A stretch of 64,000 nt of DNA from Streptomyces sp. AC558_RSS880 (GTDB taxonomy: Bacteria; Actinomycetota; Actinomycetes; Streptomycetales; Streptomycetaceae), in the NCBI RefSeq assembly GCF_019049255.1, contig NZ_JAGMUJ010000031.1:1-64000 (forward strand), given 5' to 3'. This document shows, in pieces, positions 16,493-25,561 of the stretch. A model generated the notes under the pieces. That model was not told the DNA's origin and did no database searches. It saw nothing but the letters and a program-made list of their open reading frames with translations. The position numbers and the translations under genes were made by a program. Numbering within the stretch: the first letter of the stretch is position 1; each line of letters opens with the position of its first letter.

Positions 16493-18055
16493 TCAGGACG
16501 ACAGGCGCTCGTCCTTCACCGGGGCCGGTGACGGGACCGCCGCCGCGGCCGAGTCGTCGTCGCCGTCGGTGTTGACGCGTTCGATGATCGCCATCCGCTC
16601 CGGGGTGTCCTCCGGCTTCACATAGCCGATCAGGACGTACAGGACCAGCGAGACCGCCAGCGGGATGGAGACCTGGTACTCCAGCGGCACGCCGCCGTCG
16701 ACGGCCCAGTGGATCGGGTAGTTCACCAGCCAGAAGGCCAGCAGGCCCAGACCCCAGCTGGTGAGCGCCGCGGTCGGACCGGAGCGGCGGAACGGCCGCA
16801 GCAGACCCAGCATCATCGGGATGGCGATCGGGCCCATCAGACCGGCCACCCACTTGATGACGACCGTGATGATGTCCTTGAAGGTCGGCGAGTTGACCTG
16901 CGTCGCGACGGCCATGGACAGGCCGAGGAAGACCACCGTCGTGATCCGGGCCGCGAGCAGGCCGGACCGCTCGCCCCACAGCCGCGCCTTCTTCGACAGC
17001 ACCGGCGCCACGTCACGGGTGAAGACGGCCGCGATGGCGTTGGCGTCCGAGGAGCACATGGCCATCGTGTGGGAGAAGAAGCCGACGATGACCAGGCCCA
17101 GCAGGCCGTGCGGCAGCAGCTGCTCGGTCATCAGGGCGTAGGAGTCGGAGCCGTCCGCCTTCTGGGACTCCACCAGCAGCGGCGACATCCACATCGGGAA
17201 GAACAGGATCACCGGCCAGACCAGCCACAGCACCGCCGACAGCCGCGCCGAGCGCTCCGCCTCGCGGGCGTTGGGGGTGGCCATGTAGCGCTGGGCCTGG
17301 TTGAGCATGCCGCCGTTGTACTCGAACAGCTTGATGAACAGGAACGCCAGCAGGAAGATCGTGCCGTACGGTCCGACCAGCGGCTCCCCGTGACCCTGGA
17401 GCTCCGGCTCGTCCCACGCCCCGAAGAAGCCCCCGTGGTCGCCGAGTTCGACCACCACCGCGACGAACATCGCGATGCCGGCCAGCAGCTGGATGATGAA
17501 CTGGCCGAGTTCGGTCAGCGCGTCCGCCCACAGGCCGCCGATGGTGCAATAGATCGCCGTGACGACGCCGGTGATGAGGATGCCCTGGTTGAGCGAGACG
17601 CCGGTGAACACCGACAGCAGGGTGGCGATGGCCGCCCACTTCGCGCCCACGTCCACGATCTTCAGCAACATGCCGGACCAGGCCAGTGCCTGCTGCGTCT
17701 TCAGGTCGTAGCGGTTCTTCAGGTACTCCAGCGGGGACGCCACATGGAGCCGGGAGCGCAGCCGGTTGATCCGCGGGGCGAACAGCTTCGACCCGATGGC
17801 GATGCCGAAGGCGATGGGGAACGACCAGGTGACGAAGGACGTCACGCCGTAGGTGTAGGCGATGCCGGCGTAGCCGGTGAACATCACCGCGCTGTACCCC
17901 GACATGTGGTGGGAGATGCCGGAGAGCCACCACGGCATCTTGCCGCCGGCCGTGAAGAAGTCGCTGACGTTGTCCACCCGCTTGTGCGACCAGACACCGA
18001 TGGCGACCATCACGGCGAAGTAGCCGATGAGAACCGCCCAGTCGAGACCGTTCAT
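16493..18055 (-). CDS. Sodium:solute symporter (SSS family)
   Basis: From ATG 18055 (GGAAGGGGGG upstream) the protein has 520 residues with about 12-13 transmembrane helices. The DFFTAGGKMPWW segment near residue 35 and the SGYSAVMFTGYAG helix are SSS hallmarks, most like sodium/glucose-type cotransporters. It should import a sugar or other organic solute with sodium across the cytoplasmic membrane; the substrate is not deducible. The open frame upstream to 18154 lacks an SD and is not used. It stands alone, convergent with the ADP-ribosylglycohydrolase gene. Confidence 0.88.
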   Translation of the reverse strand: MNGLDWAVLIGYFAVMVAIGVWSHKRVDNVSDFFTAGGKMPWWLSGISHHMSGYSAVMFTGYAGIAYTYGVTSFVTWSFPIAFGIAIGSKLFAPRINRLRSRLHVASPLEYLKNRYDLKTQQALAWSGMLLKIVDVGAKWAAIATLLSVFTGVSLNQGILITGVVTAIYCTIGGLWADALTELGQFIIQLLAGIAMFVAVVVELGDHGGFFGAWDEPELQGHGEPLVGPYGTIFLLAFLFIKLFEYNGGMLNQAQRYMATPNAREAERSARLSAVLWLVWPVILFFPMWMSPLLVESQKADGSDSYALMTEQLLPHGLLGLVIVGFFSHTMAMCSSDANAIAAVFTRDVAPVLSKKARLWGERSGLLAARITTVVFLGLSMAVATQVNSPTFKDIITVVIKWVAGLMGPIAIPMMLGLLRPFRRSGPTAALTSWGLGLLAFWLVNYPIHWAVDGGVPLEYQVSIPLAVSLVLYVLIGYVKPEDTPERMAIIERVNTDGDDDSAAAAVPSPAPVKDERLSS

Positions 18056-18274
18056 GTCCCCCCTTCCAGGGTCTTCCTTGTGAACTCCACTCAGCTGGTT
18101 GGCACTTCGCCTGAGCGGGGTAGGGGCGAGGAAGGCCGCGAAGTGCCCGCTCATCGTGGGCGTGATGGCGCGATCACGACAAGGAAGCGTAAGGTCAAGA
18201 GCAGGTAAAAATGTTCGACTAGCTGACCTGCGTTCACAGTCATGAACGAGTCCGGAGGGGGCGGAACCCCCGGG

Positions 18275-20122
18275 TCAGCGCAGCTCGTCCGGGCAGGGCG
18301 TGCCCCGCTCCCCCCACTTGTACGGAGCCGCCAGGCGGTACGTCCCCGGCTTCGGCGCGAGCAGCGTCGTCCACGTGTCGCCGTTCGCGTCCTCCTCCGT
18401 CTCCATCAGGCAGCCGTTGACGTTCTCGTACGTCCTCGGCTCGCCCTCCGGACGGTCCTCGGACTCCTCCGTCTCCCGCGGAGGCTCCAGCGCCTCGCCC
18501 TCGGCGTCGACGAGGCCCAGCCACGGCGAGTACGGGACGCGGATCAGGATCCGGCCCGCCTTCTCCACCCGCAGCGTCCACTCACCCTGCTCGGCCCGCT
18601 CCACCACCGTGTTCGGCTCCGCCAGCGGGGTCGGCGCCTCCACCGCGAACAGCTGCCAGTTGGCGTCGCCCCAGATCTGCTTCAGATACGGCAGCCCGCG
18701 CTGCACCAGCTCCCGCTCCCGCTGGCCGCCGTCACCGTCCGGCTCGTCCTTGGGCAGCACCACGAAGTGCACGCCCCAGCGCTTCAGCCACTCGTGGTAG
18801 TTCGCCGAGTTGAGGGTGTCGTCGTAGAAGAGCGGGTTGCGCTCCATGTCGGCCTGCCGGTTCCAGCCCCGGGCCAGGTTGACGTACGGGGCGAGGGCGG
18901 ACGCCTCGCGGTGCGAGCGGGCCGGGACGACCTCCACGCGGCCCCGTCCGGCGCCGACCTCCTGGAGCTCGTTCACCAGCGGCGCCAGCTCGCGCGCCCA
19001 GGACGCGCGCGGCGTGGTGTGCACGACGTCGTCGACCGTCTTGAAGCCGATCCAGCCGGTGAAGCCGACGAAGGCGACGACGATCGCGTACCACTTGAGG
19101 GTCTTCGGCACCGCGAACGGCAGCGCCGCCACCAGCACCACCCCGCCGAACAGCATCGCCAGCCGGGTCATGTTCGACCCGATCTGCGAACTGATCAGCC
19201 AGACCAGCACGATCCCCAGCCCGTACACCGCGGCCGTGATCCGTACGGTCCTCCAGTCCGCGGGGACCAGGACGTAGACCAGGATCGAGTACAGCAGCGG
19301 CAGGACCACCGAGCCGATGCCCATCGGCTGGGTCCCCGAGAACGGGAACAGCCAGGCCGACACCGCCACCACCGCAGTCGGCGCCAGTCCCAGCGCCCAC
19401 GCGCCCGGCCGGCGCTTCTGCAGGAACAGCGCCGCCGCCACCAGGCCCACGAACAGGCCCGCGACCGGCGAGGCCATGGTGGCCAGCGCCGCCAGCGGGG
19501 CCGCGCACAGGGCCTTCGCCCACCGCTTGTAGCGCCACCGGTGGGGCCAGCAGAAGACGACGGCGACCGCGCCGAGCGCGAACATCGTGCCGAGCCCGTA
19601 CGTCACCCGCCCCGAGGCCGCGTTGCACAGCAGCGCGAACACACCCGCGAGCGCGGCCCACAGGGGGTTCCGCACCTCCCGGCTGCGCATCAGCACCAGC
19701 GTCAGCAGCCCCGCCGACACCGTGCCCGCGATCATCATCGTCGTCCGCACGCCGAGGACCGACATCAGGTACGGCGACACCACGCTGTACGACACCGGGT
19801 GCATACCGCCGTACCAGGCGAGGTTGTACGCCGAGTCCGGGTGCCGGCCGACGAACTCCGCCCACGCGTCCTGTGCGGCGAGATCGCCGCCGCTGTTGGC
19901 GAACGTGAAGAACCAGACGACGTGCAGCAGGCCGGCGAGCGCGGTGACGGACAGCACCGGGTGCCGCAGCATGCGGGCGCGCACGGCGAGGACGGCGGCC
20001 ACGGGGGCGCCGTGCGGCTGCTCAGGAGGCCGCTGCCGCTGATCTCCGGGTACGGGTATTCGCGGGCCGGATCCCGGGTCCGGATCGGCGTCGTCGGCGC
20101 GTGTCGGCTCCGCTGTGGCCAC
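18275..20122 (-). CDS. Large polytopic membrane protein, GT-C-like architecture
   Basis: The 615-residue protein has a charged Pro-rich N-terminus, then about 10-11 hydrophobic helices between residues 50 and 370, then a 240-residue soluble C-terminal domain. The first periplasmic loop (HPDSAYNLAWYGGMHPVSYS) sits where GT-C glycosyltransferases carry acidic catalytic residues, and the helix layout followed by a soluble domain suggests a GT-C-like enzyme. No signature is certain, so 'membrane protein of unknown function' is the safe name. A conserved WGVHFVVLPKDEPDGD segment in the soluble part resembles extracytoplasmic domains of such proteins. It is upstream of the symporter on the same strand, separated by about 220 bp. 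Confidence 0.7.
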   Translation of the reverse strand: MATAEPTRADDADPDPGSGPRIPVPGDQRQRPPEQPHGAPVAAVLAVRARMLRHPVLSVTALAGLLHVVWFFTFANSGGDLAAQDAWAEFVGRHPDSAYNLAWYGGMHPVSYSVVSPYLMSVLGVRTTMMIAGTVSAGLLTLVLMRSREVRNPLWAALAGVFALLCNAASGRVTYGLGTMFALGAVAVVFCWPHRWRYKRWAKALCAAPLAALATMASPVAGLFVGLVAAALFLQKRRPGAWALGLAPTAVVAVSAWLFPFSGTQPMGIGSVVLPLLYSILVYVLVPADWRTVRITAAVYGLGIVLVWLISSQIGSNMTRLAMLFGGVVLVAALPFAVPKTLKWYAIVVAFVGFTGWIGFKTVDDVVHTTPRASWARELAPLVNELQEVGAGRGRVEVVPARSHREASALAPYVNLARGWNRQADMERNPLFYDDTLNSANYHEWLKRWGVHFVVLPKDEPDGDGGQRERELVQRGLPYLKQIWGDANWQLFAVEAPTPLAEPNTVVERAEQGEWTLRVEKAGRILIRVPYSPWLGLVDAEGEALEPPRETEESEDRPEGEPRTYENVNGCLMETEEDANGDTWTTLLAPKPGTYRLAAPYKWGERGTPCPDELR

Positions 20123-20232
20123 CTGAAGGCACTCCCCGTATCCCGTCTGCTTGCCCGTTTCGTGACGCTAGCACGCAGTCCGGCGGCCGTCGCCCGGGTG
20201 GGCGGCGGCCGCCGGCTCCGTACGGTCCCGGA

Positions 20233-22851
20233 TCAGCCGAGACGCGTCAGCTTGTCCGTGAAGCCGGGCTCCACGAGGTCTTCCCGCAGGGCGACCGGCA
20301 CCTTGACGGCACCGCTCGTGCCGTCACCCACGGTGAGCGTGCCCACCTTCGTGCCGGCCTCCGCCGTGTGCGGCAGCTCCTCCGCGGCGAACGTCAGCTT
20401 CACCGACAGGCCCGCCCAGCCGACCGCCTTGACGTCCTCGGTGACGGCGACGGGCGTACGGCCGCCGAGACCGTCGTCCACGTACCCGACGACAGTGCCC
20501 TTCTTCAGGATCTTCGCCGAGGTCAGCGCCTCCTGGGCGGCGCGCAGCGCGGGCTTGCTGACCTCGTTGACCGTCTTCAGGATCGACGGGCCCTTGTGCT
20601 GGCCGAGGATCGCGCCGACGACGATGACCGCCTGACCGCCCACCTCCTTGCGGGCGGCGAAGAGCAGGTTGCCGCCGGCCTTGGTGGTGGAGCCGGTCTT
20701 GATGCCGATCGCGCCCATGGTGTAGGGCAGCTCGTTGTAGTTGGTCCAGTACTTCCCGGTCGGGTCCGTCCAGCTGGCCGCGCTGGTGATGGCCACCATG
20801 GCCGGAATCCTCATGGCCGCGATGCCGAGCTTCGTCTGGTCCTCGGCGGTGGAGACGGTGGTCTCCTTCAGCCCCGAGGGGTCGGTGTACGTCGTGTTGG
20901 TCATCCCGAGCTCCTTGGCGGTGTCGTTCATCTTCTTGACGAACGCCTCCTCGGAGCCCGCGTCCCAACGCGCCAGCAGACGCGCGATGTTGTTCGCGGA
21001 GGGGACCATGACGGCCGACAGCGCCTGCTTCTCGGTGAGGAAGTCGCCGGCCTTGACGGTGTTGAGCGTGGACTCGCCGTCCTTGTCGTAGCCGCCCTCC
21101 TTCTCCGCCTTCGCGTCGATCTCGATCTTCGGGCCTTCCTCACCGGGCTTCAGCGGGTGCTCGCGCAGGATGATGTACGCCGTCATGGTCTTGGCGACCG
21201 AGCCGATGGCGACCGGCTTCTGCTCACCGAAGTGGTCCATCGCGCCGATGCCGTCGCCGCTCATCCACCCCTGGCCCTCGTCCGGCCAGGGCAGCTTCAC
21301 CTGGTCGCCGTCGAAGGTGTGGGTGTCCTCCGCGGTGAGCGCCAGGGTGGGGGTCGGCAGCGGGCGTACGACCTGCACGATCGCAAAGACGATCGCGAGG
21401 AGCACGAGCAGTGGCGCCCAGATCTTGACCCGCCGCACGGCCGTCCGCAGCGGGGTCTGCGGGGGCGGCGGGGTGTTGGTCAGCTCGGCCAGCAGGTCCA
21501 GCGGCGGCTTGGGCGGCAGCGGCTGCTGCGTGGTCCGCTCGGGGCCGACCTGCGGGAGCGAGGCGGTGGGCTCGGCGAGGGAGGCGGAAGGCTTGCGGAC
21601 GCCGAGGTCCTCGTCCCGCTTGAGCGCGACGAACTTGCTGGTCCGCTCGGACTCGGACTCGGCCGCGGTCGCGCGGCCCGCGCCGCCCAGCTTCAGCATG
21701 GTGGTGGGCTGGTCCACGGCCGGCGCGGAGGGCCGCCCGGTCCGGAACACGGCGGTGGGCTGGTCGACGGGGCCCTCGGCCTTCGGCCGGCCTTCCTGGC
21801 CCTCGTCCTTCGCCCCGCCACCCGCGGTGCCGGCCCCGGGGGCGTCATCCGCCGCCGGCCCGTCCCCGGGCCCGTCCCCGGGCCCGTCCCCGGGCCCGTC
21901 CCCGGGCCCGTCCTCGGGCTCGTCCTCGTCGTGCCGGTCGTCGTCCTCGGCGGAGGCGTCGTCGGTCGCCCCCCGGGCCCCGGGGACCGGACCCGCGGCC
22001 GGCTTCCCGCCGTCGCCTTCGGGTGAACCCGTCTCGGGGCCCTCCTCGCCCGGGGCCGCGCCCTTCGCCGCACCGGCGGCCCCGGTGATGCCGCTCTTCT
22101 CCGCACCGGCGCCCGGCACGTCCTGCGCGGCGTCCTCGGGCCCGTCGTCGTCGCGGGGCGCGTCGCCCGTGGAGGCTCCGGTCCTGGGCGCGTTCGCGTC
22201 CGTCCCGGCGTCAGTGGCGTCCTCGGGCCCCTCCTCGTCGCGGGGCGCGTCGACCGTGGCCTTCGGCGCGTGCGCGTCCGTGGCGGTCCCGGAGGTGGCC
22301 TGCGCGGCGTCCTCGGACTCCTCCTCGTCGCGGGGCGCGTCGGCCGTGGCGGTGGGCGTCCCGCTCCCGGCGTCCTCGGGGCCGTCCTGGTCGTGGGAGG
22401 CGTCCGTCGCGTCCTCGGGAGCGTCCTCGCCCGCGGTGTCCGCCCGGCCGGGCTCCGGTTCCGTCCCGGGCCCGTCCTGGGCGCCGGAGGCGCCGGACAC
22501 CGGCGTGCTCGCGGCCGCACCGGCCCCGGAGGCGTCCTCCGCCTCGCCGGCGGCACCCCCGGTGCCGCCCTCCGCCCCGTCCGGGTCCTCGTCCGGTTCC
22601 GCCGGGCGGACCCACGTGGCCACCGCCTCGCGCAGGCGGCCGGACTCGCCACCCTCGCCGGCGGGTGCGCCGTCACGCGTGGACAGCACACGGGTGGCCG
22701 TGTCGACGTTCCCGTGGCCCTCGGAGGGCTCGGTCTCGCGACTCACCGCCAACCGGGGATCCCGCTTCCCGGGAACCGGACCCCCGCTCCCCGACGTCGG
22801 TTCTGCCGACGACTCGCGCTGCTTCGACCTGTCGGGGGACTCGCCCGCCAC
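20233..22851 (-). CDS. D-alanyl-D-alanine carboxypeptidase (peptidase S11) with long disordered N-terminus
   Basis: The GTG at 22851 has GGAGGAGG five bases upstream and gives 872 residues. The first 440 are acidic, Ala/Pro/Gly/Asp-rich and repetitive, including three to four imperfect repeats around DAPRDEE-x-PEDA and a run of GDGP tetrapeptides. A single transmembrane helix (near residue 480) follows. The extracytoplasmic catalytic domain carries all three penicillin-binding motifs: SVAK (SxxK), SAN (SxN) and KTG. S11 enzymes remove the terminal D-Ala of peptidoglycan stem peptides. The N-terminal half is cytoplasmic by topology and could be a phosphorylated or protein-binding tail (inference). 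Confidence 0.9.
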   Translation of the reverse strand: MAGESPDRSKQRESSAEPTSGSGGPVPGKRDPRLAVSRETEPSEGHGNVDTATRVLSTRDGAPAGEGGESGRLREAVATWVRPAEPDEDPDGAEGGTGGAAGEAEDASGAGAAASTPVSGASGAQDGPGTEPEPGRADTAGEDAPEDATDASHDQDGPEDAGSGTPTATADAPRDEEESEDAAQATSGTATDAHAPKATVDAPRDEEGPEDATDAGTDANAPRTGASTGDAPRDDDGPEDAAQDVPGAGAEKSGITGAAGAAKGAAPGEEGPETGSPEGDGGKPAAGPVPGARGATDDASAEDDDRHDEDEPEDGPGDGPGDGPGDGPGDGPAADDAPGAGTAGGGAKDEGQEGRPKAEGPVDQPTAVFRTGRPSAPAVDQPTTMLKLGGAGRATAAESESERTSKFVALKRDEDLGVRKPSASLAEPTASLPQVGPERTTQQPLPPKPPLDLLAELTNTPPPPQTPLRTAVRRVKIWAPLLVLLAIVFAIVQVVRPLPTPTLALTAEDTHTFDGDQVKLPWPDEGQGWMSGDGIGAMDHFGEQKPVAIGSVAKTMTAYIILREHPLKPGEEGPKIEIDAKAEKEGGYDKDGESTLNTVKAGDFLTEKQALSAVMVPSANNIARLLARWDAGSEEAFVKKMNDTAKELGMTNTTYTDPSGLKETTVSTAEDQTKLGIAAMRIPAMVAITSAASWTDPTGKYWTNYNELPYTMGAIGIKTGSTTKAGGNLLFAARKEVGGQAVIVVGAILGQHKGPSILKTVNEVSKPALRAAQEALTSAKILKKGTVVGYVDDGLGGRTPVAVTEDVKAVGWAGLSVKLTFAAEELPHTAEAGTKVGTLTVGDGTSGAVKVPVALREDLVEPGFTDKLTRLG
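21863..21912. repeat. 12-bp tandem repeat inside the carboxypeptidase gene
   Basis: About four direct copies of a 12-bp unit (CGTCCCCGGGCC phase) encode consecutive GDGP tetrapeptides in the disordered N-terminal region. Such repeats vary in copy number by slippage without breaking the frame. Confidence 0.85.
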
Positions 22852-23089
22852 CGATGCCTCCTCCATGCGCCGCACGCCTCGCGTGCGCCAACCGAACCGT
22901 GAACCGCCCGCCCGCGACAGTGCTCCACGACACTGTCCGAACCATGTACCAGTGTCCTGTGTGCGGGCTTCCCCCACGCGGTAGACGAGAACGACATACC
23001 TACTGGTTCCACTACGAACCGGTCACGCACCCTCGACAGACCAATGTGAGAGGGGTCACCCTGTCATTCATCCACGCGGGGAGGCATGG

Positions 23090-23845
23090 ATGGGCAGGAG
23101 CCGCAGAACACTTCCGGAGGAGCTTCTGTTGCTGGCACTGGACCCGACCACGGGTACCACTGCACAGCCGCAGTCGCTCGACCTGGGTCTGGCCGGAGCG
23201 CAGCTAGTGGAGCTGGCGCTGGCCGGACGGATAGCCCCAGACGGGGATCGTATCGCCGTGGTGGTGCCACGGCCGACTGGAGACCCAACACTGGACTGCG
23301 CGTTGGAGTTGCTGCGAAGGCGCGGCGCTCCGGTACGGGCGGTCCACTGGATCGGCGGGCCGCGTCTCGGGCTGCGCCAGACCTACCTCTCGCATCTGGA
23401 GCGGTGCGGCATGGTGCACGCCGTGGCCGGACAGATGTGCGGGGTGCTGCCGACGACTCGCTACCAGGCGACGGACACCGAGATCAGCCGGGAGATCAGG
23501 GCCCGGCTGGACTCCGCGATCCGCACCGGCGTCCCGCCGGACCCGCGGACCGCGGCGCTCGCCGCACTGGCGCACGCGGTCGGCCTCGGCAAGCACCTGT
23601 ACCCGGGGAACGAGGGACGCTCCTCGCGTTCCCGGTTGCGGGATCTGATCCGGCACGACCCGATGGGCGGACTCGTCGCGCACGCCGTGATGGACGTCCA
23701 GAACGGCGTGGCGGCCCAGCCGCGCCGCAGCCCCGCTCCGGCAGGCCGGCAGGCCCCCGCCGGCGGCCGGGGCGCACCGGAACCCGCCCGAGGCGTTCCG
23801 GCGCAACCGCACCGCGGATCCATGGCACGCGCCGCGGCCCACTGA
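23090..23845 (+). CDS. GPP34 (GOLPH3/Vps74-like) family protein
   Basis: The 251-residue cytoplasmic protein begins GRSRRTLPEELLLLALDP, the typical start of actinobacterial GPP34 proteins, followed by the conserved helical pattern (LAGAQLVELALAGRI, TYLSHLERCGMV). Eukaryotic homologues bind phosphatidylinositol 4-phosphate at the Golgi; the bacterial role is unknown, though these genes are multicopy in Streptomyces. The last 50 residues are a Pro/Ala/Arg-rich tail. ATG 23090 has GGGGAGG upstream. It diverges from the carboxypeptidase gene, sharing about 240 bp. Confidence 0.88.
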   Translation: MGRSRRTLPEELLLLALDPTTGTTAQPQSLDLGLAGAQLVELALAGRIAPDGDRIAVVVPRPTGDPTLDCALELLRRRGAPVRAVHWIGGPRLGLRQTYLSHLERCGMVHAVAGQMCGVLPTTRYQATDTEISREIRARLDSAIRTGVPPDPRTAALAALAHAVGLGKHLYPGNEGRSSRSRLRDLIRHDPMGGLVAHAVMDVQNGVAAQPRRSPAPAGRQAPAGGRGAPEPARGVPAQPHRGSMARAAAH

Positions 23846-23926
23846 GCCGTACGTCCCCCGGGGCCAACGGCACGGCACGGCCTGTGGATCCGCGGCCGAC
23901 AGACCCGGTCACGGGAGCCGCAGTCC

Positions 23927-23968
23927 GAGCGGGGTGGGGAGAACACACGGGTTCTCCCCACCCCGCTC
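23927..23968. terminator. Strong 18-bp terminator hairpin
   Basis: Arms 23927-23944 and 23951-23968 are perfectly complementary over 18 bp (GAGCGGGGTGGGGAGAAC and complement) around a 6-nt loop. The hairpin separates the GPP34 gene from the XRE regulator. Confidence 0.85.
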
Positions 23969-24145
23969 GGCGCACCCGCGTCCGGTGCCGTCGCGCACCG
24001 ACACCCGCCACCACATCGTGAAGTGGCGTGTACCCGTCGTATATCCACCGTTTCCCAGCGGTAGGAAGCACCTTGGTGGCAGTCTGCTCCACAGCAGACA
24101 CGCAAAGTGGCAAGTACGAGGCACGCAGCCGGAGGTGCACGTCCC

Positions 24146-25003
24146 GTGGCGTCCAATGTCAATCCCACCGTCAGGCGGCGCCGGCTGGGCCAGGAGCTGC
24201 GCCGGCTCCGCGAGGTCAAGGGCATGACCGCCGAGGAAGTGGCGGAACGGCTGCTGGTGTCGCAGTCGAAGATCAGCCGCCTGGAGAACGGCAGGCGCAG
24301 CATCAGCCAGCGTGACGTCCGCGATCTGTGCGGGGTCTACGAGGTGGAGGACCAGCGGATCGTCGAGTCGCTGATGCAGATGGCCAAGGACTCGCGCCAG
24401 CAGGGCTGGTGGCACGCCTTCGGCGACATCCCGTACAGCGTCTACATCGGCCTGGAGACGGACGCGGAGTCGCTCCGTGTCTACGAACCCCAGATCATCA
24501 CCGGTCTGCTGCAGACCCGCGCGTACGCCGAGGCGATCGTCCAGGGCGGTTCGCCGGAGTCGTCCGAGCAGGACAACGACAAGCGGGTCGAGGTCCGGCT
24601 GCGCAGGCAGGGCCGGATCACCGCCGAGAAGGACCCGCTGCGGCTGTGGGTGGTGCTGGACGAGGCGTCGCTGCACCGGGTCGTCGGGAGCCGTCAGGTG
24701 ATGCGGGAACAGCTGGAGCACGTCATGGAGCTGTCCCAGCTGCCGCACATCACCGTGCAGGTGCTGCCGTTCGAGGTCGGCGCGCACGCCGGCATCAACG
24801 GCCAGTACTCGATCCTGGAGTTCGCCGACGCGGCCGACTCCAGCGTCGTCTACATCGAGGGCGTCACCAGCGACCTGTACCTGGAGAAGCCGCACGACGT
24901 GCAGAAGTACACGGTGATGTACGAGCACCTGCGGGCCCAGTCGCTGAACGTGGACCAGTCCCGGCAGCTCGTCGAGCGCCTCGCGAAGGACTACGCGCGC
25001 TGA
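24146..25003 (+). CDS. XRE-family regulator with DUF5753, Scr1-like
   Basis: GTG 24146 (GGAGG upstream) gives 285 residues. An N-terminal helix-turn-helix (ELRRLREVKGMTAEEVAE, then SQSKISRLENG) is followed by the DUF5753 sensor-like domain (GDIPYSVYIGLE, YEPQIITGLLQT, VLPFEVGAHAG). The pairing with a DUF397 gene 230 bp downstream is the common Streptomyces XRE-DUF397 arrangement. Position next to a glutathione peroxidase gene and downstream of a DacA gene matches, from memory, SCO4441/SCO4442 (Scr1/Scr2), a pair reported to stimulate antibiotic production. It probably binds its own and other promoters. Confidence 0.88.
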   Translation: MASNVNPTVRRRRLGQELRRLREVKGMTAEEVAERLLVSQSKISRLENGRRSISQRDVRDLCGVYEVEDQRIVESLMQMAKDSRQQGWWHAFGDIPYSVYIGLETDAESLRVYEPQIITGLLQTRAYAEAIVQGGSPESSEQDNDKRVEVRLRRQGRITAEKDPLRLWVVLDEASLHRVVGSRQVMREQLEHVMELSQLPHITVQVLPFEVGAHAGINGQYSILEFADAADSSVVYIEGVTSDLYLEKPHDVQKYTVMYEHLRAQSLNVDQSRQLVERLAKDYAR

Positions 25004-25230
25004 ACATCGGCCGGGAGGCGGCGGGATGGTACACCGCTGACAGGTTGGGCTGGAAGTCTCACCTGGTATATGCCACCCGGTCGAGTGAACGGCTGCTCCG
25101 GAAGAAGAGGGTGGCGAGTAGCGTCGATCACGCCAACCACCCCGTGAGGGTTGGCAAAATCCGTTCTGCGGGTCCACGCCGGAACGCGCAGGCCGGTGAC
25201 AGCAACTCAGCATCTGGCTACGGAGCGAAC

Positions 25231-25422
25231 ATGGCAATTCGTCTGGGCGCCACGGAAACGTGGACGACGTCCTCCTACACCAACAACAACGGCGCGTGCG
25301 TGATGGTCCGGTCGACCACCGGGGCGGCGCTGGAACTCGGGGACACCAAGGTCCCCGAGGGTCCGAAGCTGGCCTTCCCCGCGGACGCGTGGAGCGCCTT
25401 CGTGGCCTCGGTCAAGGGCTGA
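25231..25422 (+). CDS. DUF397 protein, Scr2-like partner of the XRE regulator
   Basis: This 63-residue protein has the DUF397 pattern: an aromatic/Ser-rich start (TWTTSSYTNNNGACVMV), a central DTK motif and the closing FPADAWSAFVASVKG. ATG 25231 has GGAG six bases upstream. DUF397 proteins physically or genetically partner the adjacent XRE/DUF5753 regulator, behaving somewhat like the small member of a toxin-antitoxin pair. The 230-bp gap from the regulator gene leaves room for its own promoter. Confidence 0.9.
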   Translation: MAIRLGATETWTTSSYTNNNGACVMVRSTTGAALELGDTKVPEGPKLAFPADAWSAFVASVKG

Positions 25423-25504
25423 CCGGTCCGGCGACCGCCCACCGGGCGACGCCGGACCGGCACGAGCACCACCGACAGGGCCCTCTCGACAGTTCGCCGT
25501 CCTG

Positions 25505-25535
25505 GCCGAGAGGGCTCGGCCCGCACCCTCTCGGC
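25505..25535. terminator. Bidirectional terminator hairpin
   Basis: GCCGAGAGGG (25505-25514) pairs perfectly with CCCTCTCGGC (25526-25535), between the convergent DUF397 and glutathione peroxidase genes. The neighbouring bases contain further copies of the same arms, allowing alternative pairings. Confidence 0.65.
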
Positions 25536-25561
25536 TCGGCCCGTCGTTCTCCGCGGAGCGG

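Noticed and set aside
21863..21912. Tandem repeat as a CRISPR array
   Set aside because: Units are contiguous 12-bp repeats without spacers, in frame within a coding sequence. No CRISPR array or cas gene was seen anywhere in the window.
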